From contig JAFARZ010000220.1 of the NCBI GenBank assembly GCA_019245115.1, forward strand, positions 62,001 through 126,000: a stretch of DNA of 64,000 nucleotides, written 5' to 3'. The position numbers were made by a program, and so were the translations under genes. The notes under the pieces were generated by a model. That model made no database searches. It was not told the DNA's origin and saw only the letters and a list, made by a program, of their open reading frames with translations. Source of the DNA: Streptosporangiaceae bacterium. GTDB lineage: Bacteria > Actinomycetota > Actinomycetes > Streptosporangiales > Streptosporangiaceae. Positions 15,998 to 30,600 of this stretch are shown piece after piece. Within the stretch, counting starts at the first letter, position 1; each line of letters starts with the position of its first letter.

Positions 15998-17398
15998 GTG
16001 CGCCTGAACAGAAGACAGTGGCGTCTTCGTAAGCCATCTGGCGTTGCGAACGACACCACCAGCCAGCCCCGGCTCAGCATCGTCCGCCGGCCGGCGACCA
16101 TCGGGCTCGCGGCCGTGGTCGCGCTGGCCGTCGGCGGCTCGCTCGCGGCGACCCAGGCCATGGCGAGCAACGCCGCGCCAGCCGCAGCGAAGACCCACAG
16201 CGGAGGGCTGTCCGTGACCAGGACGCTCTTCGGTACCGCAATCGAGCCGTACACCGGCAAGCCGACCAGCGTGTTCCGCTACGTCCTCAGCAACGGGAAC
16301 ATGAGCGTCGCCATCATCACCTACGGCGGCGACCTCCAGGAGATCAACGTCCCGGACCGCCATGGCAAGTCCGCCGACGTGATCCTCGGCTTCGCCACCC
16401 TGAACGACTACGTCACCAAGGACAGCCCGCCGGTCGTCGCGAACGGCGGCCCGTACTTCGGCGAACTGATCGGGCGCTACGGCAACCGGATCGCCAAGGG
16501 CACGTTCACCCTCAACCAGCCTGGCGTAGGGCCGGTCACCTACACGCTGCCGATCAACAACGGCGTCAACTCACTGCACGGCGGCCTGGTCGGCTTCGGC
16601 AACCACATCTGGGCCGACCAGCCGATCCAGACCTCCAGCGAGGTCGGCGTCCAGCTGACCCTGGTCAGCCCCAACGGCGACGAGAGCCACCCGGCCGGTT
16701 CCCCGGGCTGCCCGAACGGCTGCACCGGGTACCCCGCCACGCTCAAGACCGTCGTCACCTACACCCTGGACGCGGACAACAACCTCAAGATCCACTACTC
16801 CGCGACCGACGAGTCGCCGAACCTCAACACGGTCCTCAACCTGACCAACCACGCCTACTTCAACCTGGCGGGCGAGGGCTCGGGCAGCGCCGCGAACCAG
16901 CTCATCCAGATCAACGCGAACACCTACACCCCGACTGACGCCACCCAGATCCCGACCGGTGTGTTTTCCCCCGTCGCGGGCACCCCGTTCGACTTCACGC
17001 ACTTCATGCCGCTCGGCTCCAGGATCGAGGACTGCACCCAGCCCGCTTCCCTGTCCTGCCAGCAGCTGCTCATCTCCCAGGGTTACGACCACAACTGGGT
17101 GCTGAACAGCACCGGCCCCACGCACGAAGGCCTCAACCTGGCCGCCCGCGCGCTCGACCCGCGCAGCGGCCGTGAGCTGAACGTCTGGACCGACCAGCCG
17201 GGCGTGCAGTTCTACACCAGCAACTTCCTCAACGGCACCCTCGTGGGCATCAGCGGCCACATCTACCGCCAGACCCAGGCGTACACGTTCGAGACCCAGC
17301 ACTACCCGAACTCGCCCAACCAGAAGAACTTCCCGTCCACCGAACTGGACGCGGGCAAGACGTTCAACAGCACGACCATCTTCCAGTTCTCTTCGTAA
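15998..17398 (+). CDS. Secreted aldose 1-epimerase
   Basis: A 466-residue exported mutarotase. It has an unusually long basic N-terminal region before the hydrophobic signal (about residues 30-52, ending ATQAMASNA). The family motifs follow: GRYGNRIAKG, NSLHGG, the catalytic His in TNHAYFNLAG, QGYDHNWVLN, and the catalytic Glu in PSTELDAGKTF near the C-terminus. It interconverts sugar anomers, here outside the cytoplasm. GTG 15998 is chosen because AAGGGAG precedes it. The LacI-type operator upstream implies sugar control. It is followed by a strong terminator. Confidence 0.92.
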   Translation: MRLNRRQWRLRKPSGVANDTTSQPRLSIVRRPATIGLAAVVALAVGGSLAATQAMASNAAPAAAKTHSGGLSVTRTLFGTAIEPYTGKPTSVFRYVLSNGNMSVAIITYGGDLQEINVPDRHGKSADVILGFATLNDYVTKDSPPVVANGGPYFGELIGRYGNRIAKGTFTLNQPGVGPVTYTLPINNGVNSLHGGLVGFGNHIWADQPIQTSSEVGVQLTLVSPNGDESHPAGSPGCPNGCTGYPATLKTVVTYTLDADNNLKIHYSATDESPNLNTVLNLTNHAYFNLAGEGSGSAANQLIQINANTYTPTDATQIPTGVFSPVAGTPFDFTHFMPLGSRIEDCTQPASLSCQQLLISQGYDHNWVLNSTGPTHEGLNLAARALDPRSGRELNVWTDQPGVQFYTSNFLNGTLVGISGHIYRQTQAYTFETQHYPNSPNQKNFPSTELDAGKTFNSTTIFQFSS

Positions 17399-17410
17399 CA
17401 AAGCACCACA

Positions 17411-17454
17411 TGCCCGGTCCGCCGCCCGCGACTCGCAGGGTGGCGGACCGGGCA
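17411..17454. terminator. Terminator hairpin between the epimerase gene and polA
   Basis: TGCCCGGTCCGCC (17411-17423) pairs perfectly over 13 bp with 17442-17454 around an 18-nt loop. No T-run follows, as is common for actinobacterial terminators. Confidence 0.75.
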
Positions 17455-17473
17455 CCACCAGCCGTTCGCGCCA

Positions 17474-17479
17474 TAGGAT
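17474..17479 (+). promoter_or_regulatory. Possible -10 box for leaderless polA
   Basis: TAGGAT lies 8 nt before the polA ATG at 17488 with no Shine-Dalgarno sequence between, the spacing expected for a leaderless transcript. No clear -35 box is seen. Confidence 0.4.
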
Positions 17480-17487
17480 CTTGAACT

Positions 17488-20196
17488 ATGGAACGGCTCC
17501 TGCTGCTTGACGGTCACTCACTCGCCTACCGCGCCTTCTTCGCGCTGCCGATGGAGAACTTCTCCACTACCACCGGGCAGCCCACCAACGCGGTGTACGG
17601 GTTCACGGCGATGCTGATCAACGTGCTGCGGGATGAGAAGCCGACGCACATCGCGGTCGCGTTCGACCGCAGCGAGCCGACGTTCCGGCACGAGCAGTAC
17701 GTGGAGTACAAGGCAGGCCGGTCCAAGGCGCCTGACGAGTTCCGCAGCCAGGTCAGCCTGATCTTCGAGGTGCTCGACGTCCTCGGCATCCCGCGGCTGT
17801 CGGTGGCGGGTTACGAGGCCGACGACATCATCGCGACGCTGGCCACGCGGGCCGAGGCCGAGGGCATGGACACCCTCATCGTCACCGGCGACCGGGACAC
17901 GTTCCAGCTGGTCAGCGACCATACGACGGTGCTGTACAACAGCCGCGGTGTGTCCGACATGCGGCGGTACGACCCGGCCTCGCTGTTCGAGAAGTACGGC
18001 CTGACCCCGGCGCAGTACCCGGACTTCGCCGCGCTGCGCGGCGACAACAGCGACAACCTGCCCGGCATCCCGGGAGTCGGGGAGAAGACCGCGACCAAAT
18101 GGATCGTGGAGTTCGGCTCGCTCGAGGAGCTGGTCAACCGGGTTGACGAGGTGAAGGGCAGGGCGGGCGACGCGCTGCGCGAGCACCTGGCCAGCGTTAT
18201 GCGCAACCGCCAGATCACCCAGCTGATCCGGGACATGACGCTGGACACGGGCCCGCGCGACCTCGCGCCGCAGCCGTGGGACCGGGAGCGGATCCATCAG
18301 CTGTTCGACACGCTGCAGTTCCGGGTGCTGCGCGAGCGCCTGTACCAGACGCTGCCGCACGGCATCGCGGCGCACGCGGCCGGCGACACCGGTCCCGCGC
18401 CCGCGGTGACTCCGCAACCCGAAAAATCAGCTTTCGACGTGGTTTCTGTCTTGCTCCAGACCGGCGAGGTGAGCGCCTGGCTGGACGATCACCTTTCGAC
18501 CGAACGGGCTGGGGTGGCACTGACCGGAACCTGGGGCCGTGGCACGGGTAACGTTACGGGGCTCGCCATCGCGGCTCCGGACGGGAATGGCGCCTATATC
18601 GACCCGACGTTGCTAGACGAGTCCGACGACAAGGCCCTGGTCGCATGGCTGGCCGACCCGTCGCACCCCAAGGTGCTGCACGACGCCAAGGGCCCGCTGC
18701 ATGCGCTGCACGCTCGTGGCTGGCCGCTGGAGGGGCTGGCTTCGGACACGGCGCTGGCCGCGTACCTGGCCCTCCCGGGGCAGCTGACGTTCGATCTCGG
18801 CGACCTGGCGCTGCGCTACCTGGGCAAGGACCTCGCGCCCGCCGACGCCGGAGGCCAGCTCACCCTGGACGGCTCGGGGGAGCGGGACGCCGCCATGGCG
18901 CTGGTGCTGCGTGCACAGGCGACGCTGGAGCTGTCCGCGGCACTGGACGCCGACCTGGAGCGGCGTGAGTGCCTGCCGCTGCTGCACGACCTGGAGCTGC
19001 CGCTGGTCAGCGTGCTGGCCCGGATGGAGCGGGTGGGCATCGCCGCGGACACCGATCACTTCGCGGCCATGTCCGCGACCTTGCACGGCGAGGTCAAGGC
19101 GGCCGAGCAGGCGGCGTACGCGGTCACCGGGCACGAGTTCAACCTCGGCTCGCCCAAGCAGCTCCAGGAGGTGCTGTTCAACGAGCTCGGCCTGCCCAAG
19201 ACCAAGCGGATCAAGACCGGCTACACCACCGACTCCGAGGCATTGAACTCGCTGCTGGCCTCGACCGGCCACCCGGTGCTCGAGCACCTGATGCGGTGGC
19301 GGGATGTGGCCAAGCTGAAGTCGATCGTGGACTCGCTTATCCCGATGGCGGACGCGGACGGGCGGATCCACACGACGTTCAACCAGACGGTGGCGGCGAC
19401 CGGCCGGCTGTCCTCCACCGACCCGAACCTGCAGAACATCCCGATCCGCACCGAGCTGGGCCGCCGGATCCGCGAGGGTTTCATCGTGGGCCCCGAGTTC
19501 GAGTGCCTGATGACCGCCGACTACAGCCAGATCGAGCTGCGGATCATGGCCCACCTGTCTTCGGACGCGGCGTTGATCGCGGCGTTCGAGTCCGGGCACG
19601 ACTTCCACGCGGCGACCGCGTCGCGGGTGTTCGGCCTGCCGCCCGAGGAGATCGGGCCGGACCTGCGGTCGAAGATCAAGGCCATGAACTACGGACTTGC
19701 CTACGGGCTGTCCGCCTACGGCCTGTCACAGCAGCTGCGGATCAGCACCGAAGAGGCGAGCGGGCTGATGGAGGAGTACTTCAAGGAGTTCGGCGGCATC
19801 AGGGACTATCTCAAGTCCGTCGTGGGCGCGGCGTCGCTGTCCGGGTACACCGAGACGATGATGGGGCGGCGCCGGTACCTGCCCGACCTGACCTCGGACA
19901 ACCGGCAGCGGCGGTCGATGGCTGAGCGCATGGCGCTGAACGCGCCCATCCAGGGCTCGGCCGCGGACGTCATCAAGGTCGCCATGCTTGCCGTGGACCG
20001 GGAGCTGACGGCGGCTGGACTGCGGTCGCGGATGATCCTTCAGGTCCACGACGAGCTGATGATCGAGGTCGCCCCGGGCGAGCTTTCGGCGGTCGAGCCG
20101 CTGGTCCGGTCGGCGATGGCCGGCGCCGCCTCGCTGCGCGTCCCCCTGGAAGTCTCCGTGGGCACCGGCCGATCCTGGGCCGAAGCCGCCCACTGA
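17488..20196 (+). CDS. polA: DNA polymerase I
   Basis: A 902-residue repair polymerase. The N-terminal 5'-3' exonuclease (residues 1 to about 300) has GHSLAYRAFF, GYEADDIIATLA, TGDRDTFQL and GDNSDNLPGIPGVGEKT. The middle domain (about 310-500) lacks clear 3'-5' exonuclease acidic motifs, as in most actinobacterial PolA. The polymerase domain has motif A TADYSQIELRI, motif B RSKIKAMNYGLAYG and motif C QVHDELMIEV. Motif B carries Tyr where E. coli has Phe762. Length and order are normal; a terminator follows. Confidence 0.98.
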   Translation: MERLLLLDGHSLAYRAFFALPMENFSTTTGQPTNAVYGFTAMLINVLRDEKPTHIAVAFDRSEPTFRHEQYVEYKAGRSKAPDEFRSQVSLIFEVLDVLGIPRLSVAGYEADDIIATLATRAEAEGMDTLIVTGDRDTFQLVSDHTTVLYNSRGVSDMRRYDPASLFEKYGLTPAQYPDFAALRGDNSDNLPGIPGVGEKTATKWIVEFGSLEELVNRVDEVKGRAGDALREHLASVMRNRQITQLIRDMTLDTGPRDLAPQPWDRERIHQLFDTLQFRVLRERLYQTLPHGIAAHAAGDTGPAPAVTPQPEKSAFDVVSVLLQTGEVSAWLDDHLSTERAGVALTGTWGRGTGNVTGLAIAAPDGNGAYIDPTLLDESDDKALVAWLADPSHPKVLHDAKGPLHALHARGWPLEGLASDTALAAYLALPGQLTFDLGDLALRYLGKDLAPADAGGQLTLDGSGERDAAMALVLRAQATLELSAALDADLERRECLPLLHDLELPLVSVLARMERVGIAADTDHFAAMSATLHGEVKAAEQAAYAVTGHEFNLGSPKQLQEVLFNELGLPKTKRIKTGYTTDSEALNSLLASTGHPVLEHLMRWRDVAKLKSIVDSLIPMADADGRIHTTFNQTVAATGRLSSTDPNLQNIPIRTELGRRIREGFIVGPEFECLMTADYSQIELRIMAHLSSDAALIAAFESGHDFHAATASRVFGLPPEEIGPDLRSKIKAMNYGLAYGLSAYGLSQQLRISTEEASGLMEEYFKEFGGIRDYLKSVVGAASLSGYTETMMGRRRYLPDLTSDNRQRRSMAERMALNAPIQGSAADVIKVAMLAVDRELTAAGLRSRMILQVHDELMIEVAPGELSAVEPLVRSAMAGAASLRVPLEVSVGTGRSWAEAAH

Positions 20197-20211
20197 GTTT
20201 CTGCTTTTTCT

Positions 20212-20250
20212 GGGGGGTCTGGGGGTACAAACCAACCCTCCAGACCCCCC
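20212..20250 (+). terminator. polA terminator
   Basis: GGGGGGTCTGG (20212-20222) pairs perfectly with CCAGACCCCCC (20240-20250) around a 17-nt loop. It begins 16 nt after the polA stop. Confidence 0.8.
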
Positions 20251-20980
20251 GCCTGCCTCGGCTTCTCGCCGTTGGTGTCACCCAGCCGGGAGGCCCTCTG
20301 GGCCTCCGCGGCCGGGTGATACGCGAAGCTCGCTGGCGCTCGCCGCGGTGCTGCTCGCCGTTATTGGCGGACGGCTGGGCTTGTCCGCGGGCCTTCGGGC
20401 CTTCGGCTCGTGCGGCTGGGGGATCCGCGAAGCTCGCTGGCGCTACTCGCCGTACCCGCGACGGCAGGGCTAGCACACTCCGCTCTTCCTCATCCTGCAC
20501 AATCCGCTTCTCCGCTGGTCTCTCTTCCTCCTGGGCTCTTTCCCCACTGGTCTCCACTTCGTGCGCCGTCCCCTTCTCGCGCCGGTCTCCTTCCCGCGTA
20601 GGTCCCCTTCGTGCGCCGGTCTCCTTCGTGCGCCGTCTCCTTCTCGCGCCCGCCCATCCGCGCAGGTCTCCTTCTCGCGTCGGCCTCCTTCCCGCGCCCA
20701 CCTGCGTGGGACAAAAGCCACAAACGCGACCCTTCGGGCAGCTGCGGCCCCGGATAGTGCAGATAACGCGGAAGTTCCGTGCTAGACGGAAGAATATGCG
20801 TCGGATACGGCCGTCAGGTTTCCACTTAGCACCGAATTTCCGTGCTAATTTAGCCTATTGTGGTTCGCGAACCGTACAAAACGGGCATATTCCGGCCGTG
20901 GCGGATGTTGTACGGTAGGAGACGAGCGAGGCGTGGAGGCGGTGCGGCCATCCGGACTGAGGCCGGATTGTAGCCGGTCT
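20251..20980. other. Gene-poor spacer between polA and rpsA
   Basis: About 730 bp with no credible gene; the open frames in it are minisatellite translations. It holds two related copies of CGCGAAGCTCGCTGGCGCT (20331, 20429), a degenerate tandem repeat (20571-20700) and an AT-richer stretch (about 20705-20930) with GCGGAAGTTCCGTGCTAG that may be a decayed relative of the 140-bp elements at 40274, 49984 and 62448. Confidence 0.6.
20571..20700. repeat. Degenerate 16-18 bp tandem repeat
   Basis: About seven degenerate units close to TCTCCTTCTCGCGCCGG. The period varies, so it is non-coding. Its place beside an AT-richer stretch parallels the minisatellites at 40598, 50321 and 62741. Confidence 0.7.
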
Positions 20981-20983
20981 TAA

Positions 20984-21012
20984 TTGACCCCCCGGCTTTG
21001 CTCTCATATTCT
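20984..21012 (+). promoter_or_regulatory. Sigma-70-type promoter of rpsA
   Basis: TTGACC (20984-20989), a 17-bp spacer, and TATTCT (21007-21012) match the housekeeping consensus well. The predicted leader to the rpsA ATG is about 120 nt. Confidence 0.75.
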
Positions 21013-21141
21013 GAACGCTGCGCTATGTTGTCGTGCGCTCCGTCGCGGTCACCTGACATCTCGTCACATGGTCCTGTGGGGTTGTGCGAGTCTCTAGCGC
21101 GTCCATCTGCATCCTTGTCCGCATCCGGAGCCAACCTACAC

Positions 21142-22707
21142 ATGACGAGCAGCACCCAAGCCAACTCGACCCCCAAGGTGGCGGTCAACGACATCGGGTC
21201 TGAGGAGGCATTCCTCGCCGCGATCGACGAAACTATCAAGTACTTCAACGACGGCGACATTGTCGAAGGGACAGTCGTCAAGGTCGATCGAGACGAGGTC
21301 TTGCTCGATATCGGCTACAAGACCGAAGGTGTCATCCCCTCCCGCGAGCTGTCGATCAAGCATGATGTCGACCCGCACGAGGTGGTGAAGACCGGCGAGC
21401 ACATCGAGGCTCTTGTCCTGCAGAAGGAGGACAAGGAGGGACGCCTGATCCTGTCCAAGAAGCGGGCGCAGTACGAGCGCGCGTGGGGCACGATCGAGAA
21501 GATCAAGGAAGAAGATGGCGTCGTCACCGGCACGGTCATCGAGGTGGTCAAGGGCGGCCTGATCCTGGACATCGGGCTGCGCGGCTTCCTGCCGGCGTCG
21601 CTGGTGGAAATGCGGCGGGTGCGGGATCTCCAGCCGTATGTGGGCCGCGAGATCGAGGCCAAGATCATCGAGCTGGACAAGAACCGCAACAACGTGGTGC
21701 TGTCTCGCCGGGCGTGGCTGGAGCAGACCCAGTCCGAGGTCCGGCACACGTTCCTGAACACGCTGACCAAGGGCCAGATCCGCAAGGGCGTGGTGTCCTC
21801 GATCGTCAACTTCGGCGCGTTCGTCGACCTCGGCGGGGTGGACGGCCTGGTGCACGTGTCCGAGCTGTCCTGGAAGCACATCGACCACCCGGGTGAGGTC
21901 GTCGAGGTGGGCCAGGAGGTCACCGTCGAGGTGCTCGACGTGGACATGGACCGCGAGCGGGTGTCGCTGTCGCTGAAGTCCACGCAGGAAGACCCGTGGC
22001 AGCAGTTCGCCCGGACCCACCAGATCGGCCAGGTCGTGCCCGGCCGGGTCACCAAGCTGGTGCCGTTCGGCGCGTTCGTGCGGGTCGAGGAGGGTATCGA
22101 GGGCCTGGTCCACATCTCCGAGCTGGCCGACCGCCACGTGGAGATCCCGGAGCAGGTCGTCCAGGTGGGCGACGAGATCTTCGTGAAGATCATCGATATC
22201 GACCTGGACCGGCGGCGGATCTCGCTGTCGCTGAAGCAGGCCAACGAGGGCACGGTCGGTGAGGCCGTCGGCGACGACTTCGACCCGACGCTGTACGGCA
22301 TGCCTGCCTCCTACGACGAGCAGGGCAACTACGAGTACCCGGAGGGCTTCGACCCCGAGACTGGCGAGTGGCTGCCCGGGTATGAGAAGCAGCGCGAGGA
22401 GTGGGAGCACCAGTACGCCGAGGCACGGGCCCGGTTCGAGGCACACCGCAAGCAGGTCGAGGAATCCCGCAAGGCCGACGAGGAAGCCGCGCTGACATCC
22501 GGCGGTGAGACTGGTGGCGACGCGGGCGGTGCCCGCGGCGGTACCCGTGGCCGCACCGGCGGCGGCCGGTCCGGTGGCGCGTCCGGCGGCGGCGGTGGCG
22601 CGGTGACCTCGAGTTCTTCGCCCGGCGCCGAGTCCGGTGGCACCCTGGCCTCCGACGAGGCACTAGCCGCCCTCCGCGACAAGCTCTCCGGCGGCGGCCA
22701 GAGCTAG
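21142..22707 (+). CDS. rpsA: 30S ribosomal protein S1
   Basis: A 521-residue protein with four S1 RNA-binding repeats: GDIVEGTVVKVDRDEVLLDIG, then repeats around residues 125, 210 (GVVSSIVNFGAFVDLG) and 295 (GRVTKLVPFGAFVRVE). An acidic region follows, then a long Gly/Arg/Ser-rich tail (about 455-505). It has four domains rather than the six of E. coli, as usual in actinobacteria. S1 recruits mRNA to the ribosome. The start at 21142 is preceded by GGAG and matches family N-termini; the frame is open further upstream but would lie across the promoter. Confidence 0.97.
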   Translation: MTSSTQANSTPKVAVNDIGSEEAFLAAIDETIKYFNDGDIVEGTVVKVDRDEVLLDIGYKTEGVIPSRELSIKHDVDPHEVVKTGEHIEALVLQKEDKEGRLILSKKRAQYERAWGTIEKIKEEDGVVTGTVIEVVKGGLILDIGLRGFLPASLVEMRRVRDLQPYVGREIEAKIIELDKNRNNVVLSRRAWLEQTQSEVRHTFLNTLTKGQIRKGVVSSIVNFGAFVDLGGVDGLVHVSELSWKHIDHPGEVVEVGQEVTVEVLDVDMDRERVSLSLKSTQEDPWQQFARTHQIGQVVPGRVTKLVPFGAFVRVEEGIEGLVHISELADRHVEIPEQVVQVGDEIFVKIIDIDLDRRRISLSLKQANEGTVGEAVGDDFDPTLYGMPASYDEQGNYEYPEGFDPETGEWLPGYEKQREEWEHQYAEARARFEAHRKQVEESRKADEEAALTSGGETGGDAGGARGGTRGRTGGGRSGGASGGGGGAVTSSSSPGAESGGTLASDEALAALRDKLSGGGQS

Positions 22708-22733
22708 TCCACAGCGGAACGGCAAACCGCCGC

Positions 22734-22861
22734 GGCGAGCGAATGCGAGCGCCGCGGCGGTTGCCGTCCCGGAGGGGCGGCGGTTCCCGCCGTGGCTCCA
22801 AGCCGGCTGAGCGCAGCGAGGCCTGGGCGCGGAGGAATTCGAGCCTTGGCGCGGAGGGAAA
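22734..22861 (+). repeat. Dispersed repeat with Shine-Dalgarno end, before coaE
   Basis: A unit of about 105 bp: a GCGGCGAGCG-rich half, then GGCTCCAAGCCGG, GAGCGCAGCGAGGCC and GGAGGAA, followed by a partial second copy of the last 20 bp. The GGAGGG of the partial copy sits 7 nt before the coaE ATG. An almost identical unit lies at 23482. Confidence 0.9.
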
Positions 22862-22863
22862 CA

Positions 22864-23478
22864 ATGCGGGTGGGACTTACCGGGGGTATCGGGTCCGGCA
22901 AGAGTGAGGTCGCGCGGCGATTGGCAGCGCACGGTGCCGTGCTCATCGACGCGGATGTGGCCGCTCGCGAGGTTGTGGCGCCGGGAACGCCGGGCCTGGC
23001 CCGGATCGCGGCCGCCTTCGGTGAACAGGTGCTGGCGGCGGACGGCTCGCTTGACCGCGAGCGCGTGGCGGCGATCGTGTTCTCCGACCCGGCACGGCTC
23101 GCGGAGCTGAACGGTATCGTTCATCCGCTGGTGGGGGAGTGGATGGCGGCCGCCGAGGCGTCGGCGCCGCCGGACGCCGTCGTGGTGCACGACGTGCCGC
23201 TGCTGGCCGAGAACCATCTAGCTCGCCGATATGACCTGGTCATAGTCGTCGACGTGCCGCCGGACGTGCAGCTCACCCGGCTGGTCGCCGAACGGGGCAT
23301 GCCCGCACAGCAAGCACGCGAGCGGATGGCCGCGCAGGCCACCCGCGACCAGCGCCTGGCCATCGCCGACATCGTCATCGACAACTCAGGATCCCTAGCC
23401 GACCTCGACAAGCGGGTCAACCAGGTGTGGCACGAACTCCGATCCCGCGCCGAGCACGAGTCCCGCAGCGAGCGCTAA
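22864..23478 (+). CDS. coaE: Dephospho-CoA kinase
   Basis: A 204-residue P-loop kinase catalysing the last step of coenzyme A synthesis: ATP-dependent phosphorylation of dephospho-CoA. It has Walker A GGIGSGKS (residues 8-15), [21 protein letters not shown] and the lid region [13 protein letters not shown]. Actinobacterial CoaE often has an extra C-terminal GrpB-like domain; this one lacks it. The start is set by the GGAGGG in the upstream repeat and by the P-loop position. uvrB follows. Confidence 0.96.
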   Translation: MRVGLTGGIGSGKSEVARRLAAHGAVLIDADVAAREVVAPGTPGLARIAAAFGEQVLAADGSLDRERVAAIVFSDPARLAELNGIVHPLVGEWMAAAEASAPPDAVVVHDVPLLAENHLARRYDLVIVVDVPPDVQLTRLVAERGMPAQQARERMAAQATRDQRLAIADIVIDNSGSLADLDKRVNQVWHELRSRAEHESRSER

Positions 23479-23481
23479 TCG

Positions 23482-23639
23482 CGGCGAGCGAAGCGAGCGC
23501 CGCGGCGGTTGCCGTCCCGGAGGGGCGGCAATTCCCGCCGTGGCTCCAAGCTGGCCGAGCGCAGCGAGGTCTTGGCGCGGGAGGGAAACACCGTGGCTCC
23601 AAGCCGGCGGAGCGCAGCGAGGCCTTGGCGCGGAGGAAT
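23482..23639 (+). repeat. Dispersed repeat, one and a half copies before uvrB
   Basis: A full unit (23482-23587) nearly identical to that at 22734, then a second copy of its last 45 bp (23595-23639) ending GGAGGAA. The final GGAGGAA precedes an 8-codon mini-ORF, not uvrB itself. Confidence 0.9.
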
Positions 23640-23642
23640 AAA

Positions 23643-23669
23643 ATGTCAGACCCCCGGCATACAGTTTGA
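23643..23669 (+). CDS. Possible 8-codon leader peptide before uvrB
   Basis: ATG to TGA encoding MSDPRHTV. The GGAGGAA of the repeat lies 5 nt upstream, an ideal distance. It ends 23 nt before the uvrB GTG. No coding evidence exists beyond the start signal, so it may be fortuitous; if real it could couple or attenuate uvrB translation. Confidence 0.3.
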   Translation: MSDPRHTV

Positions 23670-23692
23670 CTAGAGCCGAGGAGGAGTCTGTC

Positions 23693-25840
<2,148 letters not shown>

Positions 25841-25938
25841 ACGTGCCGCGGGCAGCTGAGAGGGAGAGACCTGTCGCGGCATTCCAATAGTGCAATTGCT
25901 ACCAAAACCGGCGGCGAACAGCGACGTGAGACGTTACC

Positions 25939-26091
25939 ATGGATCGCGACATATCTGGAATGCTGAGGGGGGCCTCAGTGTTCCCTCCGGACGTATCGGC
26001 CCGAGACGTTAGGGCCGCGCTCATCCGGGAAGGTGCTCTAGCGGGCCGGAGGAACCCCACCGAGCACCAGCGCAGTTACCGGGGGAGGTAA
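25939..26091 (+). CDS. Possible 50-residue small protein
   Basis: ATG to TAA, 50 residues, basic and without known motif. The stop overlaps the AGGT of the Shine-Dalgarno sequence of the following transporter gene (TTG 26095), an arrangement seen in translational coupling. No clear RBS precedes its own ATG. It fills most of the 254-bp gap after uvrB. Homology would be needed to accept it. Confidence 0.35.
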   Translation: MDRDISGMLRGASVFPPDVSARDVRAALIREGALAGRRNPTEHQRSYRGR

Positions 26092-26094
26092 GAG

Positions 26095-29440
<3,346 letters not shown>

Positions 29441-29467
29441 ACAGCAACGGCGCTGTGAGGAGAACAC

Positions 29468-30583
29468 ATGAAAGTCGGGATTCCCCGGGAGATCAAGAAC
29501 CACGAATACCGGGTGGCCATCACGCCCGCTGGCGTGCACGAGCTGGTCCGCGGCGGGCATGAGGTGCTCGTCGAGTCGGGCGCTGGTGAAGGGTCGTCGA
29601 TACCCGACGAGGACTTCGCGTCGGCCGGAGCGAAGATCATGCCCACGGCGGACGATGTGTGGGCCGCCGGAGAGATGATCCTCAAGGTCAAGGAGCCCAT
29701 CGCCGAGGAGTACCCCCGGATGCGGAACGGCCAGGTGCTGTTCACCTACCTGCACCTGGCCGCGTCCAAGGCCTGCACCGACGCGCTGCTGGCGCAGGGC
29801 GTCACCTCGATCGCATATGAGACCGTCCAGCTTCCGGACGGGTCGTTGCCGCTGCTCGCTCCGATGTCCGAAGTAGCCGGCCGGATGGCGCCGCAGGTCG
29901 GGGCACACCACCTGCAGCGCGACGGCGGCGGCCGGGGTGTGCTGATGGGAGGTGTGTCCGGGGTCTACGCGGCCAAGGTCGTCGTGCTCGGCGCGGGCGT
30001 GTCCGGCATGAACGCGGCCGCCATAGCGCTGGGGATGCAGGCTGAGGTGCTGCTTGTCGACCGGAACATCACCCGGCTGCGTCAAGCGGATGCCATCTAC
30101 CAGGGACACTGCCAGACGGTCGCGTCCAACACCTACGAGATCGAGCGGGCGGTGATCGACGCGGACCTGGTCATCGGGGCCGTGCTGATCCCGGGAGCGA
30201 AGGCGCCGAGGCTCGTGACCGACGAGCTTGTGGCCCGGATGAAGCCGGGAGCGGTGATGGTGGACATCTCGATCGACCAGGGCGGCTGCTTCGAGGGTTC
30301 GCGGCCGACGACGCACGCCGACCCGACCTACAAGGTGCACGACGTGGTGTACTACTGCGTCGCGAACATGCCGGGCGCGGTGCCGCACACGTCGACGTAC
30401 GCGCTGACCAACGTGACCCTGCCGTATGCGGTTGAGATGGCGAATCTGGGCTGGCGTGCGGCCCTCAAGGCGGATCACGCGCTGGCCCAGGGGCTGTCCA
30501 CGCATGCCGGGGCGTTGACGTCCGGTCCGGTGGCGGAGGCTCACGGCCTGCCGTTCACCCCGATTCCCGAGGTGCTGAACTAG
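29468..30583 (+). CDS. ald: Alanine dehydrogenase
   Basis: A 371-residue NAD-dependent enzyme interconverting alanine with pyruvate and ammonia. [18 protein letters not shown] is the family signature start; substrate-binding Lys/His residues lie in ILKVKEP and FTYLHLA, and the nucleotide-binding loop in [14 protein letters not shown] (about residue 170). RBS GAGGAG precedes the ATG. It sits between the Nudix gene and xerD, an insertion absent from the mycobacterial order but common in actinomycetes. Confidence 0.97.
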   Translation: MKVGIPREIKNHEYRVAITPAGVHELVRGGHEVLVESGAGEGSSIPDEDFASAGAKIMPTADDVWAAGEMILKVKEPIAEEYPRMRNGQVLFTYLHLAASKACTDALLAQGVTSIAYETVQLPDGSLPLLAPMSEVAGRMAPQVGAHHLQRDGGGRGVLMGGVSGVYAAKVVVLGAGVSGMNAAAIALGMQAEVLLVDRNITRLRQADAIYQGHCQTVASNTYEIERAVIDADLVIGAVLIPGAKAPRLVTDELVARMKPGAVMVDISIDQGGCFEGSRPTTHADPTYKVHDVVYYCVANMPGAVPHTSTYALTNVTLPYAVEMANLGWRAALKADHALAQGLSTHAGALTSGPVAEAHGLPFTPIPEVLN

Positions 30584-30600
30584 CCCGCCGGCAGCGGCTC

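Noticed and set aside
20700-20930. A fourth copy of the 140-bp element in the polA-rpsA spacer
   Set aside because: Only short similarity (GCGGAAGTTCCGTGCTAG) is seen and the bounding CATARCGG ends and central hairpin are missing, so it is noted only as a possible relic.
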